Program-made: the position numbers and the translations under genes
The notes under the pieces: model-generated
What the model was told of the DNA's origin: nothing
Databases searched by the model: none
What the model saw: only the letters and a program-made list of their open reading frames with translations
Origin: Pseudomonas graminis
Lineage (GTDB): Bacteria; Pseudomonadota; Gammaproteobacteria; Pseudomonadales; Pseudomonadaceae
DNA length: 64,000 nucleotides
NCBI RefSeq assembly: GCF_013201545.1
Contig: NZ_CP053746.1
Location: 1,078,501 to 1,142,500, forward strand
Direction: 5' to 3'
Part shown: piece by piece, positions 28,748-38,536 of the stretch
Numbering within the stretch: position 1 is the first letter of the stretch
Layout of the letters: every line of letters begins with the position of its first letter

Positions 28748-31102
28748 ATGTCGCTCATCCATCCCAAAGCCCATTACCGCCCCTACACGTCTGCCGCCGG
28801 CGGCTGGGGCTCGGCAAAGTCGGTGATGGAGATCCTCTGGCGCGAGCAGGCGCCGATTCGAGCAGGCCTGCCGCTGATCAAGCAAAACAAGCCCGGCGGG
28901 TTTGCCTGCGTCAGCTGCGCGTGGGCCAAGCCCGGCAAACCCCACAGCCTCGAGTTTTGCGAAAACGGCGCGAAGGCCACGGCCTGGGAGCTGACGTCGC
29001 GCAAGACCGACCCGGCCTTTTTCGCCGGTCACACGCTCACCGAACTGCGCCAGTGGCCCGATTACGACCTGGAGCAACAGGGCCGCCTCACGCACCCCAT
29101 GCGGTACAACGCTGCGACCGATCGCTACCAGGAAACCACGTGGGAGGAAGCCTACCGTGACATTGGCGCGCAGCTGAAAAGCATGACGCCCGACAGCGTG
29201 GTTTTTTATGCATCGGGCCGGGCCTCGCTGGAAACGTCGTTCATGTACCAGCTCATCGCCCGCGCCTACGGCAACAACAATTTGCCCGACAGCTCGAACA
29301 TGTGCCACGAGAGCACCTCGGTCGGCTTGCAGGAAAGTATCGGCGTGCCTGTAGGAACGGTGACCCTGGATGACTTCGAGCACACTGACTGCATCCTGTT
29401 TTTCGGCCAGAACGTGGGCAGCAACAGCCCGCGGATGCTGCACCAACTGCGTGAAGCCCGGCAGCGTGACGTGCCGATCATCACGTTCAACCCGATCCGC
29501 GAGCGCGGCCTCGAGCGCTTCGTCAATCCGCAGTCCCCGGTGGAAATGCTCGGGCCGAAGTCGACGGTCATCAGCACCCAATACCATCAGTTGGCAATCG
29601 GTGGCGACACGGCGGTTGTGCTAGGCATCGCCAAGTCGCTGTTTGAGATGGACGAGGCGGCGCTGGCAAAGGGTCAGCCCGGGATCATCGATCAGGCGTT
29701 TATCGCCCAGCACACTGAAGGGTTCGCCGAGTTCTGCAACTGCGTGCTCGAAACACCGTGGGAAACCATCGAGCGTCAGGCAGGACTCAGCCGTAGCGCG
29801 CTGGAGGCAGTAGCGACGGTGTACGCCAGACATGAGCGAGTGATGTTGGTTTACGGCATGGGCATCACCCAACACCGGCGCGGCGTGACCAACGTGCAGA
29901 TGCTGGTGAACCTGCTCCTGCTACGCGGCAACATCGGCAAGCGCGGTGCCGGGATCTGCCCGGTGCGCGGTCATTCCAATGTGCAAGGGCAGCGCACGGT
30001 CGGCATTACCGAAGACCCGAAAAAGATTCCTGTGGATAAGATTGAGGAATTATACGGTTTCACGGTCCCGTCGAAAAAAGGCCTGAACACCGTCGAGACC
30101 TGCGAAGGACTTCTGGACGGGAGCGTGCGCGGATTCATCGGGCTCGGCGGGAATTTTCTGCGCGCAGTCCCTGACACATCGCGCATGGAGCCGGCCTGGA
30201 ATACATTGGACCTGAACGTTCAGATCGCCACGAAGCTGAACCGCACGCATCTGGTTCCGGGGAAAAACGCGTGGATACTGCCCTGCCTCGGGCGCATCGA
30301 AAAGGATGTGCAAGACGGCGTCGAGCAGGTTTATACCACCGAAGACAGCACCGGCTGCGTGCGAGCCTGGCAGGGTAATAGCGAACCGGCCAGCGCCCAT
30401 GCCCGTGCCGAGGTCGCCATTCTCGCTGGCATCGCCGAGGCAACATTACCCGGTGCCACCCGAATCGATTGGAGCGCCTGGCGCCGCGATTACGCGCTGA
30501 TTCGTCAGGGCATCGCTCAGGTCTACCCCGAGATTTTCCACGACATGGAAACCCGCATGTGGGAACCCGGAGGCTTCCACCGACCCCTTGCGGCGGCTAA
30601 GCGCGAATGGAAAACCGAGAGCGGCCGCGCGATGTTCATCACGCCCGAGCTGCTGGAAGAAAACGATGATGTGTACCCGAACCACACGCGTCGCGACGTG
30701 CTGCAGTTGATGACGCTGCGCAGCAATGACCAGTTCAACACCACGATCTATGGCTACGAAGATCGCTTCCGGGGCGTCAGCGGCACCCGTGCAGTCATTT
30801 TCATGAACCGCAACGATGTCCTCCGACTGGGCTTCACACCGGGAGACTGGGTCAACGTGACTACAGCCATCGAGCCACAGGTCTCGCGTTCGGTAGGACC
30901 TCTGCAGATCATCGCCTACGACATCCCCGAAAACTGCTGCGCGGCGTATTACCCTGAATGCAATCCACTGGTTCCGCTGTGGCATCACGCTGAACGCAGC
31001 AAGGTGCCTGCTGCCAAATCGATTCCGGTTACGCTGGCCAAGGCTTCACCCAGCGCAGAGGATTTGAAACGTGCGCTGCCGGAGTCCGACCAAGTGCGTT
31101 GA
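28748..31102 (+). CDS. FdhF/YdeP-family molybdopterin oxidoreductase
   Basis: 784 residues related to the catalytic subunit of formate dehydrogenase but closest in pattern to YdeP, which is linked to acid resistance in E. coli. GFACVSCAWAKPGK (Cys54, Cys57) and EFCENGAKATAWE (Cys71) keep only part of a 4Fe-4S motif. SSNMCHESTSVGL places Cys186 at the molybdenum-ligand region, so it is not a selenoprotein. Pterin-binding segments are FFGQNVGSNSPRMLHQLREA, GNIGKRGAGICPVRGHSNVQ and the C-terminal NDQFNTTIYGYEDRF. GAGG precedes this ATG; the frame to 28628 has no support. No electron-transfer subunits are adjacent. The reaction is unknown. Confidence 0.88.
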   Translation: MSLIHPKAHYRPYTSAAGGWGSAKSVMEILWREQAPIRAGLPLIKQNKPGGFACVSCAWAKPGKPHSLEFCENGAKATAWELTSRKTDPAFFAGHTLTELRQWPDYDLEQQGRLTHPMRYNAATDRYQETTWEEAYRDIGAQLKSMTPDSVVFYASGRASLETSFMYQLIARAYGNNNLPDSSNMCHESTSVGLQESIGVPVGTVTLDDFEHTDCILFFGQNVGSNSPRMLHQLREARQRDVPIITFNPIRERGLERFVNPQSPVEMLGPKSTVISTQYHQLAIGGDTAVVLGIAKSLFEMDEAALAKGQPGIIDQAFIAQHTEGFAEFCNCVLETPWETIERQAGLSRSALEAVATVYARHERVMLVYGMGITQHRRGVTNVQMLVNLLLLRGNIGKRGAGICPVRGHSNVQGQRTVGITEDPKKIPVDKIEELYGFTVPSKKGLNTVETCEGLLDGSVRGFIGLGGNFLRAVPDTSRMEPAWNTLDLNVQIATKLNRTHLVPGKNAWILPCLGRIEKDVQDGVEQVYTTEDSTGCVRAWQGNSEPASAHARAEVAILAGIAEATLPGATRIDWSAWRRDYALIRQGIAQVYPEIFHDMETRMWEPGGFHRPLAAAKREWKTESGRAMFITPELLEENDDVYPNHTRRDVLQLMTLRSNDQFNTTIYGYEDRFRGVSGTRAVIFMNRNDVLRLGFTPGDWVNVTTAIEPQVSRSVGPLQIIAYDIPENCCAAYYPECNPLVPLWHHAERSKVPAAKSIPVTLAKASPSAEDLKRALPESDQVR

Positions 31103-31123
31103 GCCTGTTTTTGAATGAGCGGC

Positions 31124-31152
31124 TTGACGTGGGAGAACGTACGTTCTACCTT
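31124..31152 (+). promoter_or_regulatory. Predicted tetR promoter with palindromic operator
   Basis: TTGACG (31124-31129) and TACCTT (31147-31152) are 17 bases apart. The perfect 14-bp palindrome AGAACGTACGTTCT (31134-31147), extended by matching outer G/C pairs, fills the spacer and touches the -10. This is a common TetR-family operator arrangement, so autorepression is inferred. Transcription would begin about 31159, at the ATG at 31160 of the regulator, which has no ribosome-binding site, so the mRNA may be leaderless. Confidence 0.7.
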
Positions 31153-31159
31153 CAACGTC

Positions 31160-31738
31160 ATGAATACATCAACGACCAACACCCGCGAGAAAATCCTCGC
31201 GACCGCCGAACAGCTTATTTACCAGAACGGCATCCAGGCCACCGGCATGGACCTTTTGGTGAAGACGTCGGGCGTCGCGAGGAAAAGCATCTATCGCTAT
31301 TTCGCTACCAAAGACGAGGTCGCGGCCGCTGCGCTCAACGCCCGTGACGTGCGCTGGATGGACTGGTTTCGGAGTGAATCAAACAAGGCCGACACCCCTG
31401 AAGCGCGCATCCTGAATATGTTTGACGTGCTCAAAGGCTGGTTCGAGTCCGAAGGCTTTCGCGGCTGCGCATTTATCAACACGGCAGGCGAAGTCGGCGA
31501 CTCAGAGGACCCTATCCGTCTGATCGCCAAGCTGCACAAACAGAAGCTGCTGGACTACACGCTGGGGCTCTGCGAGCAGCTTGGGATTGCAGATCCGCAG
31601 GCCTTGGCCAACCAGTTACTCATCCTCATGGAAGGCGCAATCACCGTTGCCCGCGTCATGGGCGACTACAGCGCTGCAGAAAGCGCCAAGGCTGTTGCGC
31701 AGTTAATACTTGAAGAACGCTTGCGTTCCAGTTCCTAG
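31160..31738 (+). CDS. TetR-family transcriptional regulator
   Basis: 192 residues. The N-terminal helix-turn-helix ([19 protein letters not shown] ... [20 protein letters not shown], about 8-53) is typical of TetR. The C-terminal ligand domain has [20 protein letters not shown], a pattern seen in the TetR_C_13-like group. I chose the ATG at 31160, just after the palindrome; a start at 31115 would put the operator inside the gene. It is followed by the DUF1348 gene after 49 bases on the same strand and preceded by the YdeP-family gene. The ligand is unknown. Confidence 0.9.
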   Translation: MNTSTTNTREKILATAEQLIYQNGIQATGMDLLVKTSGVARKSIYRYFATKDEVAAAALNARDVRWMDWFRSESNKADTPEARILNMFDVLKGWFESEGFRGCAFINTAGEVGDSEDPIRLIAKLHKQKLLDYTLGLCEQLGIADPQALANQLLILMEGAITVARVMGDYSAAESAKAVAQLILEERLRSSS

Positions 31739-31787
31739 CCATACACGTCCCACTCACCGCCGAATCATCACCGCCTGGAGGTCCATC

Positions 31788-32267
31788 ATGTCGTCCAATG
31801 CCCAGACTCGCCCGCCACTTCCCCCTTTCACTCGAGAATCCGCCATCGAAAAGGTCCGCCTGGCGGAAGATGGCTGGAACAGCCGGGACGCTGAAAAGGT
31901 GTCGCTGGCCTACACACTCGACACCCAATGGCGCAATCGCGCTGATTTCGCCGGGAACCGTGAAGAGGCTAAGCAGTTTCTGATCCGCAAGTGGAATAAA
32001 GAGCTCGACTACCGCTTGATCAAAGAGCTCTGGGCATTTACCGACAACCGCATTGCGGTCCGTTACGCCTACGAATGGCACGATGACTCAGGGAACTGGT
32101 TCCGCTCGTATGGCAATGAAAACTGGGAATTCAATGAAGACGGCCTAATGGCGAGACGCTTCGCTTGCATCAATGACATGCCCATCAAAGAAGCGGATCG
32201 CAAGTTTCACTGGCCGCTGGGCCGCCGACCTGATGACCATCCCGGGTTGTCGGATCTGGGTCTGTAG
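31788..32267 (+). CDS. DUF1348 / nuclear transport factor 2-like protein
   Basis: 159 residues of a small alpha+beta-barrel fold. [20 protein letters not shown] and ...[21 protein letters not shown] open the family pattern, with [40 protein letters not shown] and [20 protein letters not shown] after it. It is a likely enzyme or ligand-binding protein of unknown substrate. GGAGG lies seven bases before this ATG, which decides the start over 31710. Probably cotranscribed with tetR and thus under its palindromic operator. Confidence 0.88.
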   Translation: MSSNAQTRPPLPPFTRESAIEKVRLAEDGWNSRDAEKVSLAYTLDTQWRNRADFAGNREEAKQFLIRKWNKELDYRLIKELWAFTDNRIAVRYAYEWHDDSGNWFRSYGNENWEFNEDGLMARRFACINDMPIKEADRKFHWPLGRRPDDHPGLSDLGL

Positions 32268-32288
32268 TCCCCGAACGATACTCAAAAC

Positions 32289-32323
32289 AAAGCCCCCGAC
32301 AGCTGAGCTGTACGGGGGCTTTT
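32289..32323. terminator. Bidirectional intrinsic terminator
   Basis: AAAGCCCCCG pairs with CGGGGGCTTT. Inside, ACAGCT pairs with the following AGCTGT-like bases, giving one long stem. T-tract on the plus strand and A-tract upstream serve both the DUF1348 gene and the convergent ssb. Confidence 0.92.
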
Positions 32324-32358
32324 GTTTGCAGCGTTATCGCGATTGGGTCATGCGCAGC

Positions 32359-32889
32359 TTAGAACGGAATATCGTCATCGAAGCTGTCGAAATCAGGCGC
32401 TGGCTGCGGCGCTTGTTGAGGCGCAGGACGTGATTCACGCTGTGGCTGAGGAGCGGACTGCTGCGGACGGGCCTGCTGCTGCGGACGCGGCGCGGAGTTC
32501 TGATAACCGCCACCACCCTGACCCTGAGGAGCACCGTCGCCTTGAGGACGGCCACCCAGCAACTGCATGGTGCCTTGCATGTCGACGACGATTTCGGTCG
32601 TGTAACGCTTGATGCCGTCTTTTTCCCACTCGCGGGTCTGCAGCTTGCCTTCGATGTAGACCTGTGAACCCTTGCGCAGGTACTCGCCAGCGATCTCGGC
32701 GACCTTGCCGAACATCGAAACACGGTGCCATTCGGTCTTCTCGACCTTCTGACCGGTTTGCTTATCGGTCCACTGTTCGCTTGTTGCCAGACTCAGGTTG
32801 GTCACGGCATTACCGTTAGGCATGTAGCGGACTTCGGGATCCTGGCCGCATGTGCCGACCAATATGACTTTGTTAACCCCACGGGCCAT
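32359..32889 (-). CDS. ssb: Single-stranded DNA-binding protein
   Basis: 176 residues. The OB fold (1-110) contains [19 protein letters not shown] and [21 protein letters not shown] Gly/Gln/Pro-rich disordered linker follows (for example [20 protein letters not shown]), with the acidic C-terminal tip DSFDDDIPF that recruits repair and replication proteins. It works in replication, recombination and repair. Lies nine bases after the MFS gene on the same strand and near uvrA, as in P. aeruginosa. Confidence 0.97.
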   Translation of the reverse strand: MARGVNKVILVGTCGQDPEVRYMPNGNAVTNLSLATSEQWTDKQTGQKVEKTEWHRVSMFGKVAEIAGEYLRKGSQVYIEGKLQTREWEKDGIKRYTTEIVVDMQGTMQLLGGRPQGDGAPQGQGGGGYQNSAPRPQQQARPQQSAPQPQRESRPAPQQAPQPAPDFDSFDDDIPF

Positions 32890-32898
32890 AACGTTCTC

Positions 32899-34293
32899 CT
32901 AGGCTTCACACGTTTCCGACGCTGGATTGACCACTTCGTCGAAAGACGCCCGATCCAACAGTTCTTTGTCAAATTTGATATAGATGGCAGCCTCGTCGGC
33001 AACCACTACTGCATCTGTTACTCCACGTACGGCCAACACGCGATCGGCAAGGCCTGTGTCGCGTTGAGCCTCGGGCGACAACGGCAAGCGAAGGCTGGTT
33101 ACGTAGGGAGGTTCGCGCATGGTAACAGCAAACGCGAGCCAGATGGCGGCCAGCCCGGCGCCTCCCAGGAACACCACATTCAGTCCGCCGTGCTGGAAAA
33201 GCCACCCTCCCAAGATGCCCCCGGCAGCAGAACCCAGGAACTGACTGGTGGAATAAATCCCCATCGCCGTGCCCTTCCCACCCGCCGGTGACACTTTGCT
33301 GATCAGCGACGGCAACGACGCTTCGAGCAAATTGAATGCGGTAAAGAAGACCACCGTGCCGATGACCAGCGCTCGCAGCGTGTCGCCGAACTCCCAGAAG
33401 AATAGTTCAGTGAGCATCAGCACCAGCACGGCGCCGAGCAAAACACGCTTCATCTGACGTTTCTTTTCGCCGTAGATGATGAAAGGGATCATCGCGAAGA
33501 AAGAAATCAGCAGCGCAGTCAGATAGACCCACCAGTGCTGCTCTTTGGGCAGGCCGGCTTTTTCGACCAGCGCCAATGGCAACGCCACGAAACTGGACAT
33601 CAGCATGGCGTGCAACGCGAAGATACCCAGATCCAGACGCAACAGGTCAGGATGACGAAGCGTCGCCCCCAACGCCTGTCGCGCCAGACCGGATTCGCGG
33701 TGCTGCAGGGTAACCGTGGACTTGGGCACGACGAAGGCAACGATCGCCACGCCGACAAGCGCCATCGCGCCCGTCGCCAGAAACAGACCTGACAAGCCGA
33801 ATGCACCGGTCAGAATGGGGCCGACCACCATCGCAACGGCGAAGGACACGCCAATCGTCATGCCAATCATGGCCATGGCTTTGGTGCGGTGCTGCTCGCG
33901 GGTCAAATCGGAAAGCAACGCCATGACCGCAGCGGAAATAGCACCCGCGCCTTGCAAAACCCGACCGGCGATTACGCCCCAGATGGAGGTGGACTGGGCC
34001 GCCAGCACGCTGCCGAGCGCAAACACGATCAGGCCCAGATAAATGACGGGGCGACGGCCAATGCGATCAGAGATGATGCCAAACGGAATCTGCAACACCG
34101 CTTGTGTCAGGCCGTACGCGCCGATGGCCAGACCGATGAGTGGCGGGCTTGCGCCGGCCAGGTCCATTCCGTAAGTGGCAAGTACGGGCAGCACCATGAA
34201 CATGCCAAGCATACGGAAGGCGAACACTAGCGCCAGACCGCCCGCGGCGCGGGTTTCGCTGCCGCTCATGCGCTCGCTGTGAGAATCGTGCAT
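32899..34293 (-). CDS. MFS transporter with C-terminal YAM domain, YajR-like
   Basis: 464 residues with about 12 membrane helices. The first half has the MFS motif A as GIISDRIGRRPVIYLGL and FRMLGMFMVLPVLATYGMDL. After the last helix (near residue 395) a soluble tail, LADRVLAVRGVTDAVVVADE plus AAIYIKFDKELLDRASFDEV, has the beta-alpha-beta pattern of the ferredoxin-like YAM domain of E. coli YajR, which is 454 residues. It is a proton-driven exporter of unknown substrate. GAGG sits eight bases before this ATG. It is divergent from uvrA and probably cotranscribed with ssb. Confidence 0.87.
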   Translation of the reverse strand: MHDSHSERMSGSETRAAGGLALVFAFRMLGMFMVLPVLATYGMDLAGASPPLIGLAIGAYGLTQAVLQIPFGIISDRIGRRPVIYLGLIVFALGSVLAAQSTSIWGVIAGRVLQGAGAISAAVMALLSDLTREQHRTKAMAMIGMTIGVSFAVAMVVGPILTGAFGLSGLFLATGAMALVGVAIVAFVVPKSTVTLQHRESGLARQALGATLRHPDLLRLDLGIFALHAMLMSSFVALPLALVEKAGLPKEQHWWVYLTALLISFFAMIPFIIYGEKKRQMKRVLLGAVLVLMLTELFFWEFGDTLRALVIGTVVFFTAFNLLEASLPSLISKVSPAGGKGTAMGIYSTSQFLGSAAGGILGGWLFQHGGLNVVFLGGAGLAAIWLAFAVTMREPPYVTSLRLPLSPEAQRDTGLADRVLAVRGVTDAVVVADEAAIYIKFDKELLDRASFDEVVNPASETCEA

Positions 34294-34483
34294 GAAGGAA
34301 CCTCGTATGAACCGGCGGCGATTCTACCAGTCCCATCGTTGAGAGCACATACGACGGTTTGCCGCGCATCGCAGGAAGTTTCTTTTTTTCCGGGTGAGGC
34401 AGCCCCAGCTTCAATAGTGTGTATCCATCCAGTATTTGCCCGTATACTTCCACGTTTTACACGCCCGCCGTGCGAGGCCAGCT

Positions 34484-37318
34484 TTGGACAAGATCTTGAT
34501 TCGTGGGGCTCGAACCCACAACCTGAAGAACATCGACCTGACCCTTCCACGCGACAAGCTGATCGTCATCACCGGATTGTCCGGCTCAGGAAAATCGTCC
34601 CTCGCGTTCGATACGCTCTATGCCGAGGGCCAGCGTCGCTACGTCGAATCGCTGTCCGCCTACGCGCGCCAGTTCCTGTCGATGATGGAGAAGCCGGACG
34701 TCGATACGATCGAAGGTCTGTCGCCCGCCATTTCCATCGAGCAAAAGTCCACGTCCCACAACCCACGCTCGACCGTCGGCACCATCACCGAGATCTACGA
34801 CTACCTGCGTTTGCTATATGCGCGGGTGGGTCAGCCGCGTTGCCCGGATCACGACATTCCCCTGGAGGCGCAAACCGTCAGTCAGATGGTCGACCTGGTC
34901 CTGGCCCAGCCGGAAGGCGCCAAACTGATGCTGCTTGCCCCCGTGGTACGGGAGCGAAAAGGCGAGCACCTGGCAGTCTTCGAAGAGCTTCGCGCTCAGG
35001 GTTTCGTCCGGGCTCGGGTGAACGGTCGGCTGTGCGAGCTGGACGAACTTCCCAAGCTCGATAAACAGAAGAAGCACTCGATCGATGTCGTCGTTGACCG
35101 CTTCAAGGTGCGGTCGGACCTGCAACAGCGTTTGGCCGAATCTTTTGAGACCGCGCTGAAGCTGGCTGACGGCATCGCGCTGGTGGCGCCGATGGACGAC
35201 GAGCCCGGCGAAGAGATCATTTTCTCCGCGCGATTCGCTTGCCCGATCTGTGGCCATGCGATCAGCGAGCTGGAACCAAAGCTGTTCTCGTTCAACAACC
35301 CTGCAGGCGCATGTCCGACCTGCGACGGGCTGGGCGTGAAGCAATTCTTCGACACCAAACGCCTGGTCAATGGCGAACTCACGCTGGCAGAAGGCGCGAT
35401 TCGAGGCTGGGACAGGCGAAACGTCTATTACTTCCAGATGCTCGGCTCGCTGGCAAAACATTACCGCTTCAGCCTTGAGGTGCCGTTCAAGGAACTGCCT
35501 GCGGATTTGCAGAAGGTGCTGCTCGGCGGCAGCGGTAAGGACAGCGTTGATTTCCGTTACCTTAACGACCGCGGCGACATCGTTAAACGTGCGCACCCGT
35601 TTGAAGGCATCGTTCCCAACCTCGAGCGGCGCTATCGCGAAACTGAATCGACCACGGTTCGCGAGGAGTTGGCGAAGTTTCTCAGCACGCAGCCGTGCCC
35701 CGAGTGCCGTGGCACGCGGTTGCGCCGAGAGGCACGTCACGTATGGGTTGGTGAGAAGACACTTCCAGCCGTTACCAACATGCCAATTGGCGACGCTACC
35801 CACTATTTTGGTGAGTTGAAGCTCACGGGCCGCCGCGGCGAGATTGCCGACAAGATTCTCAAGGAAATTCGCGAACGCCTGCAGTTCCTCGTCAACGTTG
35901 GGTTGGACTATCTGACACTGGACCGGAGCGCCGACACGCTCTCCGGTGGCGAGGCGCAGCGAATTCGTCTGGCCAGCCAAATCGGCGCAGGCCTCGTCGG
36001 CGTGATGTACATCCTCGATGAGCCTTCAATCGGCTTGCATCAGCGCGATAACGATCGGCTGCTGGATACGTTGCGGCACCTGCGAGACATCGGTAATACG
36101 GTCATCGTGGTCGAGCACGACGAAGACGCAATTCGACTAGCCGACTATGTGGTCGACATCGGTCCGGGTGCAGGCGTGCATGGCGGCAAGATTGTCGCGG
36201 AAGGCACGCCACAGGAAGTGATGGATCATCCGGACTCGCTGACGGGCAAATACCTGTCGGGCCGGGTGAAGATCGCCGTGCCTGCCAAGCGAACGCCTCG
36301 TAATAAAAAGCTGTCGCTCAAACTCAAAGGCGCGCGGGGCAACAATCTGCGCAATGTCGATCTTGAAATACCGATTGGCTTGCTGACCTGCGTGACAGGC
36401 GTGTCGGGCTCGGGCAAGTCGACGCTGATCAACAACACCCTGTTCCCGCTCAGTGCCACTGCACTCAATGGAGCAACAACGCTCGAGGCGTCGGCACACG
36501 ACAGCATTGACGGCCTGCAGCACCTGGACAAAGTCGTTGATATTGACCAGAGCCCTATTGGACGTACGCCGCGATCCAACCCTGCGACGTACACCGGGCT
36601 GTTTACGCCAATCCGTGAGCTGTTCGCGGGCGTGCCTGAATCAAGATCCCGGGGTTACGGACCTGGCCGATTCTCTTTCAACGTCAAGGGTGGTCGCTGC
36701 GAAGCGTGCCAAGGTGACGGCCTGATCAAGGTCGAGATGCATTTTCTGCCTGACATCTACGTCCCTTGCGATGTGTGCAAGAGCAAGCGATACAACCGTG
36801 AAACCCTTGAGGTGAAGTACAAGGGCAAGAACGTTCACGAGGTCCTGGAGATGACGATCGAGGAAGCGAGGGCGTTTTTCGACGCCGTGCCTGCCCTCGC
36901 TCGGAAATTGCAAACGCTGATGGATGTGGGTCTGTCCTATATCAAGCTGGGCCAGTCAGCGACTACGCTTTCGGGTGGTGAAGCGCAGCGGGTGAAGCTG
37001 TCGCGCGAGCTGTCAAAGCGTGACACCGGCAAAACCTTGTACATCCTCGACGAGCCCACCACCGGCCTGCACTTCGCGGATATTCAGCAACTGCTGGACG
37101 TCTTGCATCGACTTCGCGACCACGGCAACACGGTTGTTGTTATCGAGCACAACCTGGATGTGATCAAGACAGCCGACTGGCTGGTCGACCTAGGCCCCGA
37201 AGGGGGTTCGAAAGGCGGACAGATCATCGCAACCGGTACGCCAGAGCAGGTGGCGGACATGAAACAGTCCTACACCGGCCACTATCTGAAGCCGCTTCTG
37301 GAGCGCGATCGCGCTTGA
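34484..37318 (+). CDS. uvrA: Excinuclease ABC subunit A
   Basis: The damage-recognition ATPase of nucleotide excision repair, working with UvrB and UvrC. 944 residues with two ABC modules. Walker A sequences are [18 protein letters not shown] (near 26) and [17 protein letters not shown] (near 640). Signatures [16 protein letters not shown] and [16 protein letters not shown], and Walker B ILDEPS/ILDEPT, are visible. The zinc modules are [20 protein letters not shown] followed by CPTC, and [18 protein letters not shown] followed by CDVC. The start is TTG (34484-34486, then [17 protein letters not shown]), with GAGG six bases upstream; the ATG at 34436 has no such site. I see no CTGT-N8-ACAG LexA box upstream. 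Confidence 0.96.
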   Translation: MDKILIRGARTHNLKNIDLTLPRDKLIVITGLSGSGKSSLAFDTLYAEGQRRYVESLSAYARQFLSMMEKPDVDTIEGLSPAISIEQKSTSHNPRSTVGTITEIYDYLRLLYARVGQPRCPDHDIPLEAQTVSQMVDLVLAQPEGAKLMLLAPVVRERKGEHLAVFEELRAQGFVRARVNGRLCELDELPKLDKQKKHSIDVVVDRFKVRSDLQQRLAESFETALKLADGIALVAPMDDEPGEEIIFSARFACPICGHAISELEPKLFSFNNPAGACPTCDGLGVKQFFDTKRLVNGELTLAEGAIRGWDRRNVYYFQMLGSLAKHYRFSLEVPFKELPADLQKVLLGGSGKDSVDFRYLNDRGDIVKRAHPFEGIVPNLERRYRETESTTVREELAKFLSTQPCPECRGTRLRREARHVWVGEKTLPAVTNMPIGDATHYFGELKLTGRRGEIADKILKEIRERLQFLVNVGLDYLTLDRSADTLSGGEAQRIRLASQIGAGLVGVMYILDEPSIGLHQRDNDRLLDTLRHLRDIGNTVIVVEHDEDAIRLADYVVDIGPGAGVHGGKIVAEGTPQEVMDHPDSLTGKYLSGRVKIAVPAKRTPRNKKLSLKLKGARGNNLRNVDLEIPIGLLTCVTGVSGSGKSTLINNTLFPLSATALNGATTLEASAHDSIDGLQHLDKVVDIDQSPIGRTPRSNPATYTGLFTPIRELFAGVPESRSRGYGPGRFSFNVKGGRCEACQGDGLIKVEMHFLPDIYVPCDVCKSKRYNRETLEVKYKGKNVHEVLEMTIEEARAFFDAVPALARKLQTLMDVGLSYIKLGQSATTLSGGEAQRVKLSRELSKRDTGKTLYILDEPTTGLHFADIQQLLDVLHRLRDHGNTVVVIEHNLDVIKTADWLVDLGPEGGSKGGQIIATGTPEQVADMKQSYTGHYLKPLLERDRA

Positions 37319-37333
37319 TTGCATCGTCCTGAT

Positions 37334-37371
37334 AAAAAGCCCCTGTCGCGATATGCGGCAGGGGCTTTTTT
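37334..37371 (+). terminator. Intrinsic terminator of uvrA
   Basis: AAAAAGCCCCTGTCGC pairs with GGCAGGGGCTTTTT (GC-rich, about 12 bp plus A/T flanks) and ends in six T. It lies 15 bases after the uvrA stop and 20 before the convergent ferritin gene ends; the A-tract lets it work in both directions. Confidence 0.93.
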
Positions 37372-37390
37372 GTAGCGGCGGTTTCAGTTC

Positions 37391-37855
37391 TCAGAACTGC
37401 GACTGGAGATAATTCTCGAGGCCGATGGATTTGATCAGGCCCAGCTGTTTTTCAAGCCAATAGGTGTGATCTTCTTCCGTGTCAGCGAGCTGAATGCGGA
37501 GGATGTCACGGCTTACATAATCCCTGTGCTGCTCACAGAGCGCGATGCCTTTGCATAGCGCGGCTCGCACCTTGTACTCCAGGCGAAGGTCGCTGGCGAG
37601 CATCTCGGGGACCGTAGTACCCACATCCAAGTCGTCAGGACGCATGCGTGGGGTGCCTTCGAGCATCAGAATCCGGCGCATCAACGCATCAGCGTGTTGA
37701 GCCTCTTCTTCCATCTCGTGATTGATACGTTCGTACAGCTTGCTGAAACCCCAATCTTCGTACATCCGCGAGTGGACAAAATACTGGTCGCGCGCAGCGA
37801 GTTCGCCTGTCAGCAGCGTGTTGAGGTAATCAATTACATCCGGGTGGCCTTGCAT
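37391..37855 (-). CDS. bfr: Bacterioferritin-family iron-storage protein, FtnA/BfrA type
   Basis: 154 residues from [18 protein letters not shown], forming a four-helix ferritin shell that oxidises and stores iron. Diiron ligands are visible: Glu18, Glu51, His54, the Glu of SDLRLEYKV and Glu127/His130. The haem-bridging Met52 of true bacterioferritin is Ala here ([11 protein letters not shown]), as in the P. aeruginosa protein that was renamed from BfrA to FtnA. So it probably binds little or no haem at the usual site, although Met48 is near. The start agrees with family length; the frame to 38077 is rejected. A striking inverted repeat lies 35 bases upstream. Confidence 0.93.
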   Translation of the reverse strand: MQGHPDVIDYLNTLLTGELAARDQYFVHSRMYEDWGFSKLYERINHEMEEEAQHADALMRRILMLEGTPRMRPDDLDVGTTVPEMLASDLRLEYKVRAALCKGIALCEQHRDYVSRDILRIQLADTEEDHTYWLEKQLGLIKSIGLENYLQSQF

Positions 37856-37890
37856 CGCCGTCCATCTCTTGGTGAAAGGCGTTAGTTTGA

Positions 37891-37909
37891 ACCAACCAGC
37901 CTGGTTGGT
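37891..37909. promoter_or_regulatory. Perfect inverted repeat upstream of the ferritin gene
   Basis: ACCAACCAG-C-CTGGTTGGT is a 9-bp perfect inverted repeat around one base. It lies 35 bases before the ferritin start and downstream of a possible -10 (TGCTAT on the minus strand, in TTTATTTGCTATCCC). The one-base centre makes an RNA hairpin strained, so a DNA operator is more likely. It does not match the Fur, IscR or OxyR consensus as I know them. Confidence 0.5.
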
Positions 37910-38063
37910 CACCCCAGGGGATAGCAAATAAACGCGGAAACCCGGCGAAATTCGGACATTTGGTATCGAAAACGCCGGTAAATGAGGAGGGTTCCGTTTA
38001 TCACTTAGAATCACCGCTGATTGAGCAAAGTCCGGCCATCCAAGAGGCTTTGTTGCAGACAAC

Positions 38064-38092
38064 AAAAAACCGGGCACTAGGCCCGGTTTTTT
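38064..38092 (-). terminator. Terminator of the alpha operon
   Basis: On the minus strand AAAAAACCGGGC-CTAGT-GCCCGGTTTTTT, a strong stem with a T-tract, 15 bases after the rplQ stop. It marks the end of the r-protein supercluster. It also has an A-tract, so it could act in both directions. Confidence 0.95.
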
Positions 38093-38107
38093 GTAGTGAC
38101 TGATGTC

Positions 38108-38494
38108 TTATTCAGCGGCTTCTACAGAGCCACCGACAGGACGATCAACCAGTTCGACGTACGCCATTGGCGCGTTGTCGCCAGCGCGGAAGCCACACTT
38201 GAGGATGCGCAGGTAGCCACCCTCACGAGTTGCGTAACGCTTGCCCAGATCGTTGAACAGTTTGCCGACCATTTCTTTCGAACGGGTACGGTCAAATGCC
38301 AGACGACGGTTAGCAACGCTGTCAATCTTGGCCAAGGTGATCAGCGGCTCAGCAACGCGACGCAGTTCTTTGGCTTTCGGCAGGGTAGTTTTGATCAGCT
38401 CGTGCTCGAACAGCGACACCGCCATGTTTTGGAACATGGCCTTACGGTGAGAGCTGGTACGGCTCAGGTGACGTCCACTTTTACGATGACGCAT
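38108..38494 (-). CDS. rplQ: 50S ribosomal protein L17
   Basis: 128 residues starting [20 protein letters not shown], the invariant L17 N-terminus, with [20 protein letters not shown] in the centre. L17 sits near the polypeptide exit tunnel. Last gene of the alpha operon, 42 bases after rpoA and just before the terminator. The C-terminus ([11 protein letters not shown]) is slightly longer and more acidic than in E. coli. Confidence 0.98.
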   Translation of the reverse strand: MRHRKSGRHLSRTSSHRKAMFQNMAVSLFEHELIKTTLPKAKELRRVAEPLITLAKIDSVANRRLAFDRTRSKEMVGKLFNDLGKRYATREGGYLRILKCGFRAGDNAPMAYVELVDRPVGGSVEAAE

Positions 38495-38536
38495 GGTTCA
38501 TTCCTTACCAAACACTACGTTCGGTGATTACGACGA

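Noticed and set aside
34294..34483. LexA (SOS) box before uvrA
   Set aside because: The best candidate, GTGTGTATCCATCCAG, misses two of the eight key bases of CTGT-N8-ACAG. As I recall, uvrA of P. aeruginosa is reported to be constitutive.
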